From NCBI GenBank assembly GCA_032622095.1, contig CP136064.1, forward strand, positions 177,460,247 through 177,524,246: a stretch of 64,000 nt of DNA. Reading direction: 5' to 3'. A program made the position numbers and the translations under genes. How positions within the stretch are numbered: the stretch's first letter is position 1; the number at the start of each line of letters is the position of its first letter. This document shows, piece by piece, positions 23,240-35,351 of the stretch. The notes below the pieces were generated by a model, which saw nothing but the letters and a program-made list of their open reading frames with translations, was not told where the DNA came from and ran no database searches. Source of the DNA: Siphonodentalium dalli. Lineage: Eukaryota; Mollusca; Scaphopoda; Gadilida; Siphonodentaliidae.

Positions 23240-23977
23240 GAGACAGAATGTCATCCTTCACCCAACCGACAGCCTCGCTCCACAAATGCTGTTGTCTTTG
23301 AGAGTTAACCGTTTCTCTTCAAACATTTGGTCAAATTTTGAAAGCTCAAAGATGCACCTCTCTTTCTGAGAGTCGAAACGTTTGAGTGACTTTGGCCATC
23401 TGTGTTTCGAAGTAACATGCGATATTTCTTTTGGAACAATAGGATCAACTTGCAGATTGTTTTGGAGGAAATGTCTCAACGGCAGAAGCTGTATCCATAA
23501 CATGCGCTTCAGGTTCTGAAGCAGTTTCAGCAGGAATATCAGTCGCTTCAACTTGTGTTGCGAGTAATATACACATACTGACGAGTTTGGTTTGACAACT
23601 GTGTCTCAGTGCTGGCATCAAAACTTTTTGTGGACACGATTGCCGAGTATGTGACAAAAAATGTGACAAAAAATGGTGTCTGTGAAATAGGTGTTAACTG
23701 CAGCAGAACATCAGATTGAACTTTCTTTGAACACTCAATCAAGAGAGAGCCACTTATTGGCCCAGTCCCGACTGCTTTAACAGATTGCAATTGCCCAGCA
23801 ATGCTTTGTAGCTTTTTATCAATGACAAAGATGAAAGGTCTTTTCACAATTGGGTCAAGGCCAAGAACCTAAGTACTGAGGGAATACCACAGCATCATTG
23901 GAACTTGGTGAGTCATCATTGGAAGTTGGTGAGTCATTCGTACGAGCAATACGTTGTTGTTTTATTTGAGTTGCCAT
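23240..23977 (-). pseudogene. LINE ORF1 (RNA-binding, gag-like) fragment
   Basis: An ATG at 23977 opens a frame beginning MATQIKQQRIARTN. After a single frameshift near 23865 it reads LGLDPIVKRPFIFVID, then KKLQSIAGQLQSVK and GSLLIECSKK. The pattern 'PF.......LQ..AG..KSVK...G.LL(I/V)E' is typical of the RRM-like first ORF of Jockey-related LINEs. Downstream text is a charged linker split over three frames, ending near 23240. The zinc knuckles and all of ORF2 are missing. Confidence 0.65.
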
Positions 23978-24217
23978 ACAAAAAGCAAAACATCGACAAC
24001 TAGCTCAGCAGCCGCCGTGGACAACCCTGCGAATTTTGGCCGGCCGAAGACTGGTACATAGCTAAAGCGGTGGTCCGTTTAGCCACTGCATATAGCAACC
24101 TCCCGGTAACTCTTCAGAGACAAGCATGAACAATACAGGATTCAACACTCAACAATCAACAGGACGAACACATGAGAGAACAGAAACATCATACGTGAAA
24201 AAAACCAGAAAACAATA

Positions 24218-24413
24218 CTTCAAACATCAGACAAACAATACAACATTTAACAAAAAAATAATCTGAAACACTGTGGAGATGCGTGAATAACCGATTGATT
24301 GAGGCGGGTCAACTCAACCACCCGTCTTGAAGAGATGTAGGACCCAAGAGGATCATGAGCTAAGTCGTATCCGCAGGTCAATGCCTCACGTGATACGACC
24401 GACCTAGTACCTC
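24218..24413 (+). repeat. Dispersed repeat Z, copy 2
   Basis: Partner of 16018-16177, same strand. The flanking sequence up to about 24550 ('ggtgccacattaggg') continues here but not in copy 1. Confidence 0.7.
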
Positions 24414-25692
24414 CATGACTCCTACACCACAACTCAAGGGATGCACCCCACGGCAAACAGGGTGCCACATTAGGGGATTTTTATCCATCGCAGTGGGGTG
24501 GTAGGCCTATACTACACTGGGCCCACACGGGGCATAGACGATACAAGTTGAAGCAGTACTTTTCGTGCTGGTAAAATATTGTGCACGATGTCAAAATCCT
24601 TCGGTTGTACACAACTCATTTTACATTCCCTTTCTGTAACGCAACCCCATTCTGACAGTGCCAAGTTTAGAATAGATATGAAATGTGATATATTTTCGAC
24701 TGACTATTTAACAGTACCACCTTTTCCCAACAATCCCATCACTTGTATTATTGTATCTATACATGTTCACAACACTGTACTGAATACGATGGCTTTACAT
24801 ATTATTTATGTTACTTTTATTAAATTGATGCTTTTAAATTCATTTAAAACCATAACCATAGGCGACGTCTTTTCTAACCCCGCAACTTGCCGCTTTAACT
24901 ACGTATGTAAATGTCGGACTACTTGACGTTTTGTCAAGTAGAGAGGTTTTTGTCCACCTTTCCACAACCATTATAAACGCTTGGATATCTTGATCCAACA
25001 AAATTATTCTGTGACCAAGAATAAATGTTTCGCTCGCATCAGATTTACTTCGTTTGATATATATATATTTACTGGCCCGCATAACGCAATTATTGTTAAT
25101 GCCGTGTCTCGTTATTGGACGTTTGCGTCTCTATAAGCAGAGGTCGTGAGTTATATTCCCGAGTGAGCCGACACCCGTAACGCTTCTGATAGAAAATTAT
25201 TCTCAGAGCGCCAAATGAAAGAGAAGTTCTAAGAACTTGACACATAATCGACCTCCATTACAATCATTGCCGATCAATTTTTAAAGCAGTGACACGATCA
25301 TAACTGAGTGAAAATAAGTTAGTGACAATATAAACACGATTGTTCAGACGCAAATATACAGTGCGCGGGCGTAGGCAACGAACCCCAGAGAATACACAAG
25401 TGGCGAACATCTTGTATCCGATAATATATTTAATGAATAATACATTGTAACAACCTCCGAGGCAGACATCGCACCAGCTGTTCCTTTTGGGAGGTGTATG
25501 ACAGCCATGCACTTATACGGGATTGGAGTACATATAGATATATACATAATCTAAAAAATGACGATATTGGCGACACGATGACAAGGAGTTTGACGATGAC
25601 GGTGACTATTATGGTGGAGACAGTTTAATGCATGGAAATTACGACGACGAGAGTGAATGAATGGTATGTGACCCCATTATAATTATATAATA
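24414..25692. other. No supported gene
   Basis: The 115-codon plus frame at 24579-24926 and the minus frames at 24840-25082 and 25264-25547 show no domain, signal or repeat relation that I recognise. Confidence 0.5.
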
Positions 25693-25696
25693 TTAA

Positions 25697-26215
25697 AGGC
25701 ACGGGCGGCGTTCGTTGCAGAAATATGCATATTTGTTCAAATCGCCACCAACAGAAGGAATATTAGAATATATATAGTTGTGTTCATATGCCAAACATAA
25801 TCAGCGCGTAAATAGTATATTGTCGTCAAGACGTACGGTGATGTACGTAAACAAGAGCCTACTCGTGTTACATAAGTTGTGCTTCTGTTTACATAACACA
25901 GCCCAAATCTATTGGTTAATCACACAAAAATGATAAAAACGTTCTTTATAATTTCCATATCAGGAAACTGCAACAAATAACGCTCTTTATGTTTACCATA
26001 TCCGGATCTAAACAAAAGCCAGGAAACGTAACGTTTTTTGCTTTTGTTTACATAATAAAGGGAAACAAATTGACAATAACATACTGTTTATGCCATAGTT
26101 CTGATTGGTATAAGAACAAGGTATGTTTATATTTTACTGTTATTTCTGTTTATGGCAGTTTTTGACGGAGGTGAATATTTTAACAGAATACCCACCGCCA
26201 ACGCCGCCCGTATCT
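25697..26215 (+). mobile_element. TTAA-family element V, copy 1
   Basis: TTAA at 25693-25696 and 26216-26219 flanks the inverted termini 'aggcacgggcggcgtt' and the complement of 'agatacgggcggcgtt'. The body contains paired 'taacgctctttat' and 'aacgttctttat' phrases. No ORF. Two more copies lie at 34860-35351 and, inverted, at 39513-39964. Confidence 0.85.
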
Positions 26216-26774
26216 TTAAAATATAGATAGCCATATTCTGCATTAATTTAAAACTTTGGGAAATAAATCATACAATGTACGCAGATCGACATTAACAAGT
26301 TATACCAATATAGCCTAAAGTTCGAGCCCCAGAGTATGTCTATTCTTAAAACGAGACGAAATTGTCGTGCATCAAATTAGACATTGCAGATCCTCACTAC
26401 GTAGCACGTTACATTGATAAAAAGGTATACACCAAGTATATACACTCTTAACATATTTATAAAAGCAATCGACATTTATCAATATTTTCAACTTTCCGCA
26501 CAAGAGAATACATCCTTATTTAATTTTTTTATTTCAAGAAAGGACTACCACAGAATCGAACTGCAAGGCAGAGTTCAGTCCCCTGCTACCCTGAACTGAA
26601 CACTTCCACCATGTACACAGAATGTGAGCAAATCACTTGAGTATAACTATAATATATGACAATATGTCAGACCAACTTGTAGCAGTACTCCATGGCACCC
26701 AAGCAAATCAAAATATATTTCTTAAATATATTGCCAGGCGTGAACTAAACGCCGAATATCACGAGTCGCTTTAA

Positions 26775-27035
26775 CCCTTTCTTTATTAAATGGCTACTCC
26801 CATCAGTTATAAAAATATAAATTGGATTTTTTTATTATTCACTTGGAGGGGTGGGTGTTCCTGTAATACAATCAGACGATAGGCAGAAAAAAACATAATA
26901 CAAGAGTGAAATGATTCATATTCATTGGTGGGAAGTGTTCAGACAATAAGTTCAACAACGGTTGTTGAAAGTATGAAATTGGACATCATCTAAGGGAACT
27001 AACTATTCGTCAATGAGTATTCATTATAGAAAGGG
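26775..27035. mobile_element. piggyBac-type MITE, 261 bp, TTAA-flanked
   Basis: TTAA at 26771-26774 and 27036-27039. Termini are 'ccctttctttatt' and the complement of 'attatagaaaggg'. Inverted similarity extends loosely inward. No transposase. Confidence 0.7.
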
Positions 27036-27227
27036 TTAAAATGATGAATCCCTGCCCTGCGCTCTTGGTATGCATTACATAGGGTGTATACAGTATTAAC
27101 TTTTGAGTCATAAGGAACAGGAAACATCAGCTTGTCAGCACGGAATGTTATTCTACAATAATTTTCTATGAACCGGGACAGAACATGTGGAACATTAAAA
27201 CATTTTTGAGTAAGATCTATCTGTTAA

Positions 27228-27451
27228 CCCTTCCAAGCGGGAGCTGCGCTGGTACAGCATTATAAACATGTGCCAATAGGGAGCCTCGCACATATAAGAG
27301 AATGCACTGGCTTACAAGATCAAAGTAAATATTGTTTGGCCAATGCATTCTCTTATATATGCGAGGCGCCCTATTGGCGACTCACATACATAAGAGGATG
27401 CATTGACACAGGGTTTTCGCAAAATGTCAGGAAGCTCCAGTCACGAAAGGG
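27228..27451. mobile_element. MITE family Y, copy 2
   Basis: TTAA at 27224-27227 on the left and TTGA on the right flank the ends 'cccttccaagcggg' and the complement of 'cacgaaaggg'. It contains the same 'ccaatgcattctctta' hairpin (27340-27412) and a half hairpin before it, but lacks the long AT-rich array of copy 1. Confidence 0.75.
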
Positions 27452-27738
27452 TTGAAACACGTGACATATTTGCAACACCGGGGCTCGTATTCGGGTAGTT
27501 TATTTGGAAGCGGCTGAACACACATGGTACCTTCGCTATATCGTTTACGACATACACTGTGACGTCGGCAATATGATGGAACTACTACAGACCCAATATA
27601 TAGTAGATTTGTCAATAGACACCATCACAGGACTGAATCGCGAAAACTCACCGAAAATAATTCGCACACTTCTTACGCATAGCGGTATAGAGGCTCAAAC
27701 CGTATCTGTCTACGGCATGAGTTTTGAAGATATATAGA

Positions 27739-27902
27739 GAATACCTACGGGTTTTGGTTGAATACCCGGATTATCTCTTGAGTGGGTACAAGGAAATACA
27801 AAATTTCCACGAGCGGCTGCAAGCCGCGAGTGGAAATTCTGTATTTCCTTGTACCCACGAATGAGATAATCCGGGTATTCAACCAAAACCCGTAGGTGTT
27901 CT
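27739..27902. repeat. 164 bp near-perfect hairpin element
   Basis: 'gaatacctacgggttttggt' at 27739 pairs with 'accaaaacccgtaggtgttc' ending at 27902. The arms run about 75 bp to a GC-rich centre 'gcggctgcaagccgc'. Its architecture and its centre resemble the hairpin at 1905-2050. Confidence 0.9.
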
Positions 27903-28293
27903 TTTTATTATATGCGCTATAAACCGCACCAAAACTGCTAGTTTTGTCCTACAGTTCACTTCAAATTGTTAGAAAGCTTCGACATTTGCATTTTGTTTAC
28001 ATTCCATCAATTGATTTGCTCACCACTGAATGACAAATATCGAGCATAGCCGCCATAAGAAATAGTCCCCATTGTTTTATTCTGAAATGATGCGAGAAAA
28101 TTAATGTATACATAATTTAGTGATAAGAATATATTAAAACAAATGAGTTAACATTATAACAATTAAATAACAGTTTATGAACCGTGAAAATCAATAATTA
28201 AAACTATAGTCCGACTGTTATTGATACGCTTTGAAACTTAATGTGATTCGCCGCTATAAACCGGAAGTAATCTCCGAAAAAGTAATACTATTG

Positions 28294-28446
28294 TGTTATC
28301 CATCGAGTCGGTCAGTGTTATCAATCGAGTCGGTCAGTGTTATCCATCGAGTCCGTCAGTGTTATCCATCGAGTCGGTCAGTGTTATCCATCGAGTCGGT
28401 CAGTGTTATCCATCGAGTCGGTCAGTGTTATCCATCGAGTCGGTCC
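28294..28446. repeat. 22 bp minisatellite, seven units
   Basis: The unit 'tgttatccatcgagtcggtc' plus 'ag' repeats head to tail with one or two single-base variants ('tcaatcgag', 'gtccgtcag'). The frame rotates between units, so the three overlapping ORFs across it are artefacts of the repeat. Confidence 0.95.
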
Positions 28447-29994
28447 AGGCGATGGATATAACGCTCTACGCCACGGCAATTTCCCACTATTTAATGGGGA
28501 AGCATATAATAAAATTCATTTCGTCAGTGTTTTTTGCTCAAAGACCTTTCTCACGGTTGGTAATAATTGAACATATATTGCTATGTTCCAGCTTTATGTA
28601 ACGAGCGATCTGCATTGTGAAATACCCTTGATTTGATACAGTCATTGCAATGACGATGTCTTTCTGAACGTCGAACACAGATAGCTTCGCGTTGAGGCTC
28701 GCCCGGCATAAACTACCTGGACTATATAATAAATCCAGCTGGTGTATACGACCCCTGTCGTATTGGGTTTATTTTAGAAAACGGATAATTTAGTTGGCAG
28801 TGGCTTAACGCACAAGGTTCCTTCGCTATAGCGTTTACGGCACACTGATATGATTGACAAGCACAATGTATCAAATTTGCCACTGAATAGATACCACATC
28901 TGACACGACTATAAATGGCGAACAATCACCGGCTAAAATCCGCAATCGCGGTACTACATGTAGTAGAGACTCGGCTTTGTATGACTCACACATGTGAGTA
29001 AAGGGGGGATGCCCTAATGTCACTTGAGTCCACGACTCAAGAGGTACCATGTCTTGCCCACCGGAATATGACATAAGCTAATGCAGAGCACCCTGCTGTA
29101 TAGGCAGTTTCAGAATCAGTCAGGAAGTTGATATAAAATAAGCAAGAAAGTCCCACGTCCACCGGTATATTTGGGTACCGAGTTCACCATATATATCGTA
29201 CCTGAATTAAAGGTACACGTATTTATAGATAAGTATGCATTTCCAAATTATATTGGTGTTGTCCCATCCACAACAGTAAAATTTAAGTTAAGTTCGCATA
29301 AGAAAGATATATATATATACTTATGCATGATATATAAAGCACTTACTACCCACATATGTGGGTCACAAAAAGCTATAAATGGCAAACAATCACCCGCTAA
29401 AATCCGCAGTACTAGAAGAGACTCAGGCTGATTATTTCTGCGGAGTAAGCGTTGATCATATAATTGGGCTGGTGGATATACTTCCCGTCTATTTATTTTC
29501 AAGAATGTGGACGTTTGTACACAAACGCTGATCATACTTCAACCATAAAGTGTATACTGCAATGCTACTGCAAAGGTGGCCAATCTATAATAGCCGTCTA
29601 ATCCCCTTGATCAGATAATCCTATACAGCGGTGATGTCTATCCGATCGACGACCACAGATAGCTTCGCACTGAGCCTCGCCCGGTATAAACTATATATAA
29701 ACTCAGTTGGTGAATACGAGCCCAAATGGTCTGTTCGGCGTTTTTTGTTTTTGTTGGTAATAGTCAGAACGCACTTGGAAAAGAGTTCCACAGAAATGTT
29801 GACGTTGGACGTGCTGCCGGGAAGCAATAGAGCACATTTAAGCGTTTACACTGGCATATTTGCCATGCAATCTGAGTATACTGATGGAAGTATCGTAATC
29901 CATTGGTATTTTCCAATTCTTATAACTGATCAAACATAGAAGAAATTTGGTTCATTTATATCTGGGGCGATCAATGAGTTGTCTTTCTGACACT

Positions 29995-30145
29995 TTGTGA
30001 GTGCGTATTTAAAGATGCCATGTCCGATTTGACACAACAAAAGCACGTGTTAGATACCAGGAAATAGTTAGATAGGACCCATGAGCCCATAAATAGGTTT
30101 TGATGGCCAGATATCAACTTTCAAAAGAGGAAGTTTTAACACGTC
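29995..30145 (-). repeat. Dispersed repeat Q, copy 2
   Basis: Inverted partner of 4985-5115. 'gatgccatgtccgatttgac' corresponds to 'gtcaaatcggacaaggcatc' there, and 'cccatgag' and 'caactttcaaaagag' are also shared. Confidence 0.65.
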
Positions 30146-31702
30146 AGCCAAGTCAGCTGGCTTGGCAAAAATCCCAATGATCGACTCTTATATAGCCCAC
30201 GCTTCTCAGACTGTCGCCCAAAAGCGGTATATAACAAAGAGCCTGCTCAATTGTGAGCTTTTGTGATTGTTTGACGTATTACTTATGGATGATTTTGTGG
30301 ATTTTCGCGAATGATGCTTTCAAATATATTTATTTTTTATTTTGCCCAGTAAGCGGAAAGTTTGGTTAGGAACCTTTAGACTATATTTCTGAACTATTTG
30401 GTGTCATACACACTAAACTCAAAGTAAAAATTAGGTAGTAACAAATATTTAACTACTTTCTCAGTATTTTTTACCACATGAAGCAGTTATTCTTAATACT
30501 CAATATGTAGTTAATTTAATGATATCGATCATTGATGGATTAACTGCCACGAGACCTGTACTGACTTGTTTCACGATCTGAATAAATGGCGGCCTGGACT
30601 TGTCTAGCCTGAGAGACTTGGGTAGACTGAAATTTAATATATTTAACGAATAACTATTTTACTAATAATGAATTTGGAAGCTATTCCACTTTTTTTGTAT
30701 GTGCACAACGTTAACGATATTGTCACTTCAGTTGAACTTGATATTCTCTACTTCAATGACATATAATTATAATGGTGAGTCATTCTACCGGATCATTCAG
30801 GACAGTAGCGTCGACATCATTCACAATTTTCTGTTGAACCAAAGTCGGAAAAATAAACTACGAATTGTTTTTTTTTTAATTTGGACATCTCTGGAATTAA
30901 TAGAACGGTAGGCAGTAATTGTGGTTCCTAGTGGTAATTTTCACAATATTAACTTGTTTCCATATCGACGACTGAGGATTATTAAACTGCAAATTTTGAG
31001 CCGAACAAGAATGTTCAGGTCTGGTTGAACCATAATCCAGTGAACTCAGTACATGCTTCCATACATATTCAGTATGATTGTAATGACTAGTGATCGAGTT
31101 CGCTGTGAAAATTAGACAGACTATTCTAAAATAGACCGATTGTTCTAAAATAGACCGATTGGTCTTTCGTGAATCACCGCCTGCATGCATCTGGGGTACG
31201 GGGAGTCACTCGAAACTATGGAATTCTATTATAGTATTAGGGCCAATTCTGGCGCATGTTGAAATGGACATTAGTTGCACGCCGAAAGCGACAGAAGCGA
31301 CAAAACGTGCTAACTGTTCACGATTTTGTCGAGCCCGATTCCCCCACTTACGATTGAATCGTGGTCACCTGAACGTCCACTAAGCCACTTTATTGCGGAA
31401 CAGGCTCCATTCGAGAGCATTTATTCTTCGTCTGAGGGGCCGCGGGCCCCTTTGTGCGCTTCAAACACATTTTGATCGTTTAAACAGTTTGTATTTTTTT
31501 TTAGATTGAGATCCTTGCTCAAATTAACAAACATATATATATTTTTTTTATTTAAATTTTTGAAAAGAAAAAAAACTAACACCGTTATAACCTCCACCAG
31601 GGTAACCCGAGTCACCACACCAATTTTGTTGAAATCGGTCCAGGGTCAAGGGTCTTAGAGAAAAATGCGCAGACAGATCCTACTCTTTATATATAAGAGA
31701 CT
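30146..31702. other. No gene; ends in a repeat tail
   Basis: A short duplication 'ttctaaaatagaccgat' occurs twice at 31129-31160. The segment from about 31590 ('ttgaaatcggtccagggtca' to 'ctttatatataagag') looks like the end of another repeat T-type unit abutting copy 1. Confidence 0.45.
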
Positions 31703-32228
31703 AGCAGGTGACCCGACTTCGTCCGGGCTTTGACCTTTTTTTTTATTTAATTTTAGTTAATTCTGCCTTTTTAATCAAGAGAAATGATGGTACCCGTCCC
31801 TAAAAGAGGTACGTTTGTGGGTACCCGTTTCAAGGTGAATATCACCTCGGGCGGAAAAACTTACCCGATGAAAATCTCCGAAGTACGAAGACAGAAATAA
31901 GAATTACACAACACGTTCATGTCTGGATACAGACACTCACGTCTGACCCCAGACATAAGAATGACACTACACGCATACGCTCTTTATCAACGACACTGCG
32001 GATACGAACGCTCTTTAACTATCAACGCGATTAAACCACAGTGCCAAGGACGATAATTTTGGTGACTTGGATTGGAGAAGGAGTGCTCTGACGTTCCCAG
32101 AAGCGGTGCGATGTCACTTCATGTGGAATTTTACCCTTAGATAGGAAGTTTGAGCTCAATTCGTCCGGCAGTTTTCCCGGCCATAGCTAACAAACAAACA
32201 GAGACAGAAGTCCCAAAATATATATTAG
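31703..32228 (+). repeat. Interspersed repeat T, copy 1
   Basis: The head 'tgacccgacttcgtccgggc' and the tail 'cggcagttttcccggccata' followed by 'gctaacaaacaaacag' and an AT microsatellite are shared with the copies at 50686-51183 and 51184-51560. The superfamily is unresolved. No ORF. Confidence 0.6.
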
Positions 32229-32229
32229 A

Positions 32230-33493
32230 TTATGCCACAATTAATGATATTTTAGCTTGAAATTTAACTTGTTTGGAATTCTTTTTTCTGTCTTACTCAA
32301 CACACCAAGTCTTATTGAAGTTATGCTAGCTTAAGTCAAAACACGTTATGTTTATCTATGAAGGCAGCTTGTTTACTCCAATCACAAATTGAAAACACAA
32401 CGCCGGAATTTCCATAACTGAACTGAGTCGCTGGAATTGTTCTTGTTTGATAAAATATATGGCATAATACAGGTAAGTGTGACACTTCTTCCTCTATCGT
32501 AGTTCTGAATGCACCACTGATTGCTGATATTTGACGTGACGCATAAGTTTCAACACTTTAGAAGACAGCAGTTGACCAATGTAGTGGCCACAGTACGGTG
32601 TGCATTGTTTGATAATAATACAGTCCTTGGCTTTCAGCTTTCATGAATTTTGAAAACTGACACGCAATCTAACAAGAACATTTTTGAGCCGACGGAAAGG
32701 GGGGATTATTTGTGTTTAGGTGCTCGACTGGATGAAGATGGAGGTGGTAATCTAATAATATTATTTCACAATACTTTGAGGATTAGTTGTTAGTTAACAT
32801 GCTGAGTTTTAGTAATTTTATACTTTTGATTTTAAGTAATCTGGAACACTCCGCTTGGGTGGTCAGATGCACATAGCGAATAATCTTGCAGATAAGTTAT
32901 TTGTCATAATTTGTTCTTATGTGTACATCATATGCTGTTGACTCTGGTTGTTTATCGGTGATAAATAATTGTATACATATTTCGCGTTGTTCAGATGTCA
33001 TGTTTTTTGAAATGGTACAACCGATGTGGTTGAAGTTTTCAGCAATAGTAGTTTATTGTTATATTCTTCCAGTGGGCATACTGCCTGGGTACCGAACTAT
33101 ATACCTTTAATGGTTGACTGAATTTAATGTTCTGTTCCAGAAAACTCCAGAGACAAGCCATACCTGTCCCACCATATCATCCTGATGTCAAAGAGAAAGT
33201 TTGACCATTCAGCTTCACTTTTTTTCTGAGATAAGTTAGGTTACAACAGTGTGGTTGTGGTATCTCAAAAAAGGGTGTCCAATGCGAACAAATTGGTATA
33301 GAAGCTTTTTTGGATGTCATTTTGTCGGACACAATCCGGTTAGCAGAACAATTATTATCTGAATGAACTATGTTCCTTATTTGACCCAGACAATCATCGA
33401 CTCGGGAAACATTTCGTATAAATGGATGTCAGTAACACGTTGTAATCACATATTCCAACATTTTCACCTTGCTGGTGTTCAATATTTAGATCT
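32230..33493. other. Non-coding; contains a relic shared with 60225-60350
   Basis: About 32980-33105 matches 60235-60350 ('gcgttgtt', 'gaa(t/a)ggta', 'ggcataacgcctg'-type text, 'taccaac/g'). No ORF with a domain. Confidence 0.4.
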
Positions 33494-34793
33494 TCATGTG
33501 CCATTGAATTCAAAGATGTCCCTTTAAGATGAATTTAAAGCAATGACATGCATTTTTGCCAAATTCCAAAAGAAACACATTATTATTGTAACTTCTGAAA
33601 CTCAATTTTCACACAAAACATAAACTTTTCACAAAACAATAAACTTAAAAATACAGAAGGGTGTCATATGTAAACCTTGGCTCTAATTATTTTATAAAGG
33701 CTATAATCTATATACCGGTAAGAAATGCATTGAATTATATATTGTTTGATCTCAGCTACATCATTGTAACTCAATTCTCTTTGGATAGGCACTATTTTAT
33801 TATTCTGTTAAAGGGGGGAAAAGTGGTGGCTGCCTTGATCAACGCATCAAGGCATGTGTGACAAAACGTAAGGGTGGACAGATTAAAGAAGCAGCAGCAG
33901 AAGTGAAACGGCCAAGAATAGAGCCAGGTATATTTATCTAGGGTTCTGCGAATTGGTGTTAAATCAAATCAGTATGCCACTTGCGCTGAGAATACCTTAC
34001 GTTCACAAGTTGATTGCGAGTTTGTTATCCTATAACAGCCCTCGAAATTAGGAAAAATGTCCCCCTCCCCCCAGCAAATTTAATGTGGTGGCATGTTAGG
34101 TTCCAAATGTTGCCACGGCCAATTTCGAGGACTGCATATAAGTTTTTGAGAAATTTTGGTGTGTTGATATGTGCCATTGAATTCAAATATCTCCCTTTGA
34201 GATGAATTTAAAGCAATGACATCCATTTTTGCCAAATTACAAAAGAAACAAATTCTTATTGTAGCTCAGTTTTCACACAAAACCATCAACTTTTCACAAA
34301 ACAAAATCTTTAGAATACAGAAGGGTGTCATCTGTAACCCTTGGCTCAAATTCTTTTATATAGGCTAGAATATATATACGGGTACAATTGCATTGAATTA
34401 TATATTGTTTGGTCTCAGATACATCATTTTAACTCTATTCTCTTTGGTTGGGCACTATTTTGTTATTCTACCAAAAGTGGCAAGAAAGTGGAGGCTATCT
34501 GGACCAAGGAATCAAATCAAGTACGCCAAACGGATCAAGGCGCAGCTGCTGCAGTGACAAAATGGCCAAGGATAGAGGCAGGTATATTTATCTAGGGTTC
34601 TGCGAATTGGTCTTGAATCAAATATGCAGGCCAGTGTGCTGAGAATATCATACGCCCCCAAGTTTGTTATCATTTAACAGCCCTAGAGATTAGGAAAATG
34701 TCCCCCAGCAAATTTAATGATGTGGCATGTTAGGTTCCAAATGTTATCACGGCCAATTTCGAGGATTGCATATAAGGTATTGAGAAATTTTGG
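33494..34793. repeat. Tandem duplication, 673 bp period
   Basis: 'gtgccattgaattcaaa' begins the copies at 33498 and 34171. Both run through 'agaagggtgtcat', 'gaattatatattgtttg' and 'ggtatatttatctagggttc' to 'gagaaattttgg'. There are scattered substitutions and small indels. Frames inside each copy differ because of indels, so I see no conserved product. Confidence 0.9.
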
Positions 34794-34859
34794 CGTAATT
34801 TGAAAGAGAAATTCTCTGGTTTTCTAATTGTAATTAAACTAAAAAGTTTTGGAGTTTAA

Positions 34860-35351
34860 AGGCACGGGCGGCGTTCGTTGTAGAAATATTCATATTTGTT
34901 CAAATCGCCGTCAACAGAAGGAATATTAAAATATATATAGTTTTGTTCATATGCCAAACATAATCAGCGCGTAAATAGTATATTGTCGTCAAGACGTACG
35001 ATGGTGTACGCAAACAAGAGCCTGCTCGTGTTACAGAAGTTGTGCTTCTGTTTACATAACACAGCGCAATTATATTGGTTAATCACACACAAATTATACA
35101 AACGCTCTTTATTATTTCCATATCAGGAAAACAGTAGCAAATAACGCTCTTTATGTTTTCCATATCCGGATCTAAACAAAAGCCAGGAAACGTAACGTTT
35201 TTTGCTTTTGTTTACATAACAAAGGGAAAATATTGACAATAACATAGTTTATGCCATATTTCTGATTGGTATAAGAACAAGGTCTGTCTATATTTTACTA
35301 TTCTTTCTGTTTTTGACGGAGGTGAATATTTTAACAACGCCGCCCGTATCT
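34860..35351 (+). mobile_element. TTAA-family element V, copy 2
   Basis: TTAA at 34856-34859 and 35352-35355. Same termini as copy 1, with a small deletion just before the right end ('ttaacaacgccgcccg'). Confidence 0.85.

Larger units (their letters stand above)
27480..29740. repeat. Cluster of diverged duplications (family R)
   Basis: Matched pairs include 28670-28765 with 29644-29735 ('acagatagcttcgc', 'cctcgcccgg'), 28905-28985 with 29365-29435 ('tataaatggc', 'aacaatcacc', 'gctaaaatccgc'), and 27530-27560 with 28805-28835 ('cttcgctata', 'cgtttac'). The pairs are diverged and interrupted. Frames at 27504-27737 and 29631-29939 lie inside but show no known domain. Confidence 0.55.

Noticed and set aside
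24579..24926. 115-codon plus frame
   Set aside because: No recognisable domain, biased toward Ile, Thr and Ser as expected of AT-rich random sequence, and no relation to other copies.
28294..28446. CRISPR-like array
   Set aside because: Units abut with no spacers and the genome is eukaryotic, so this is a minisatellite.
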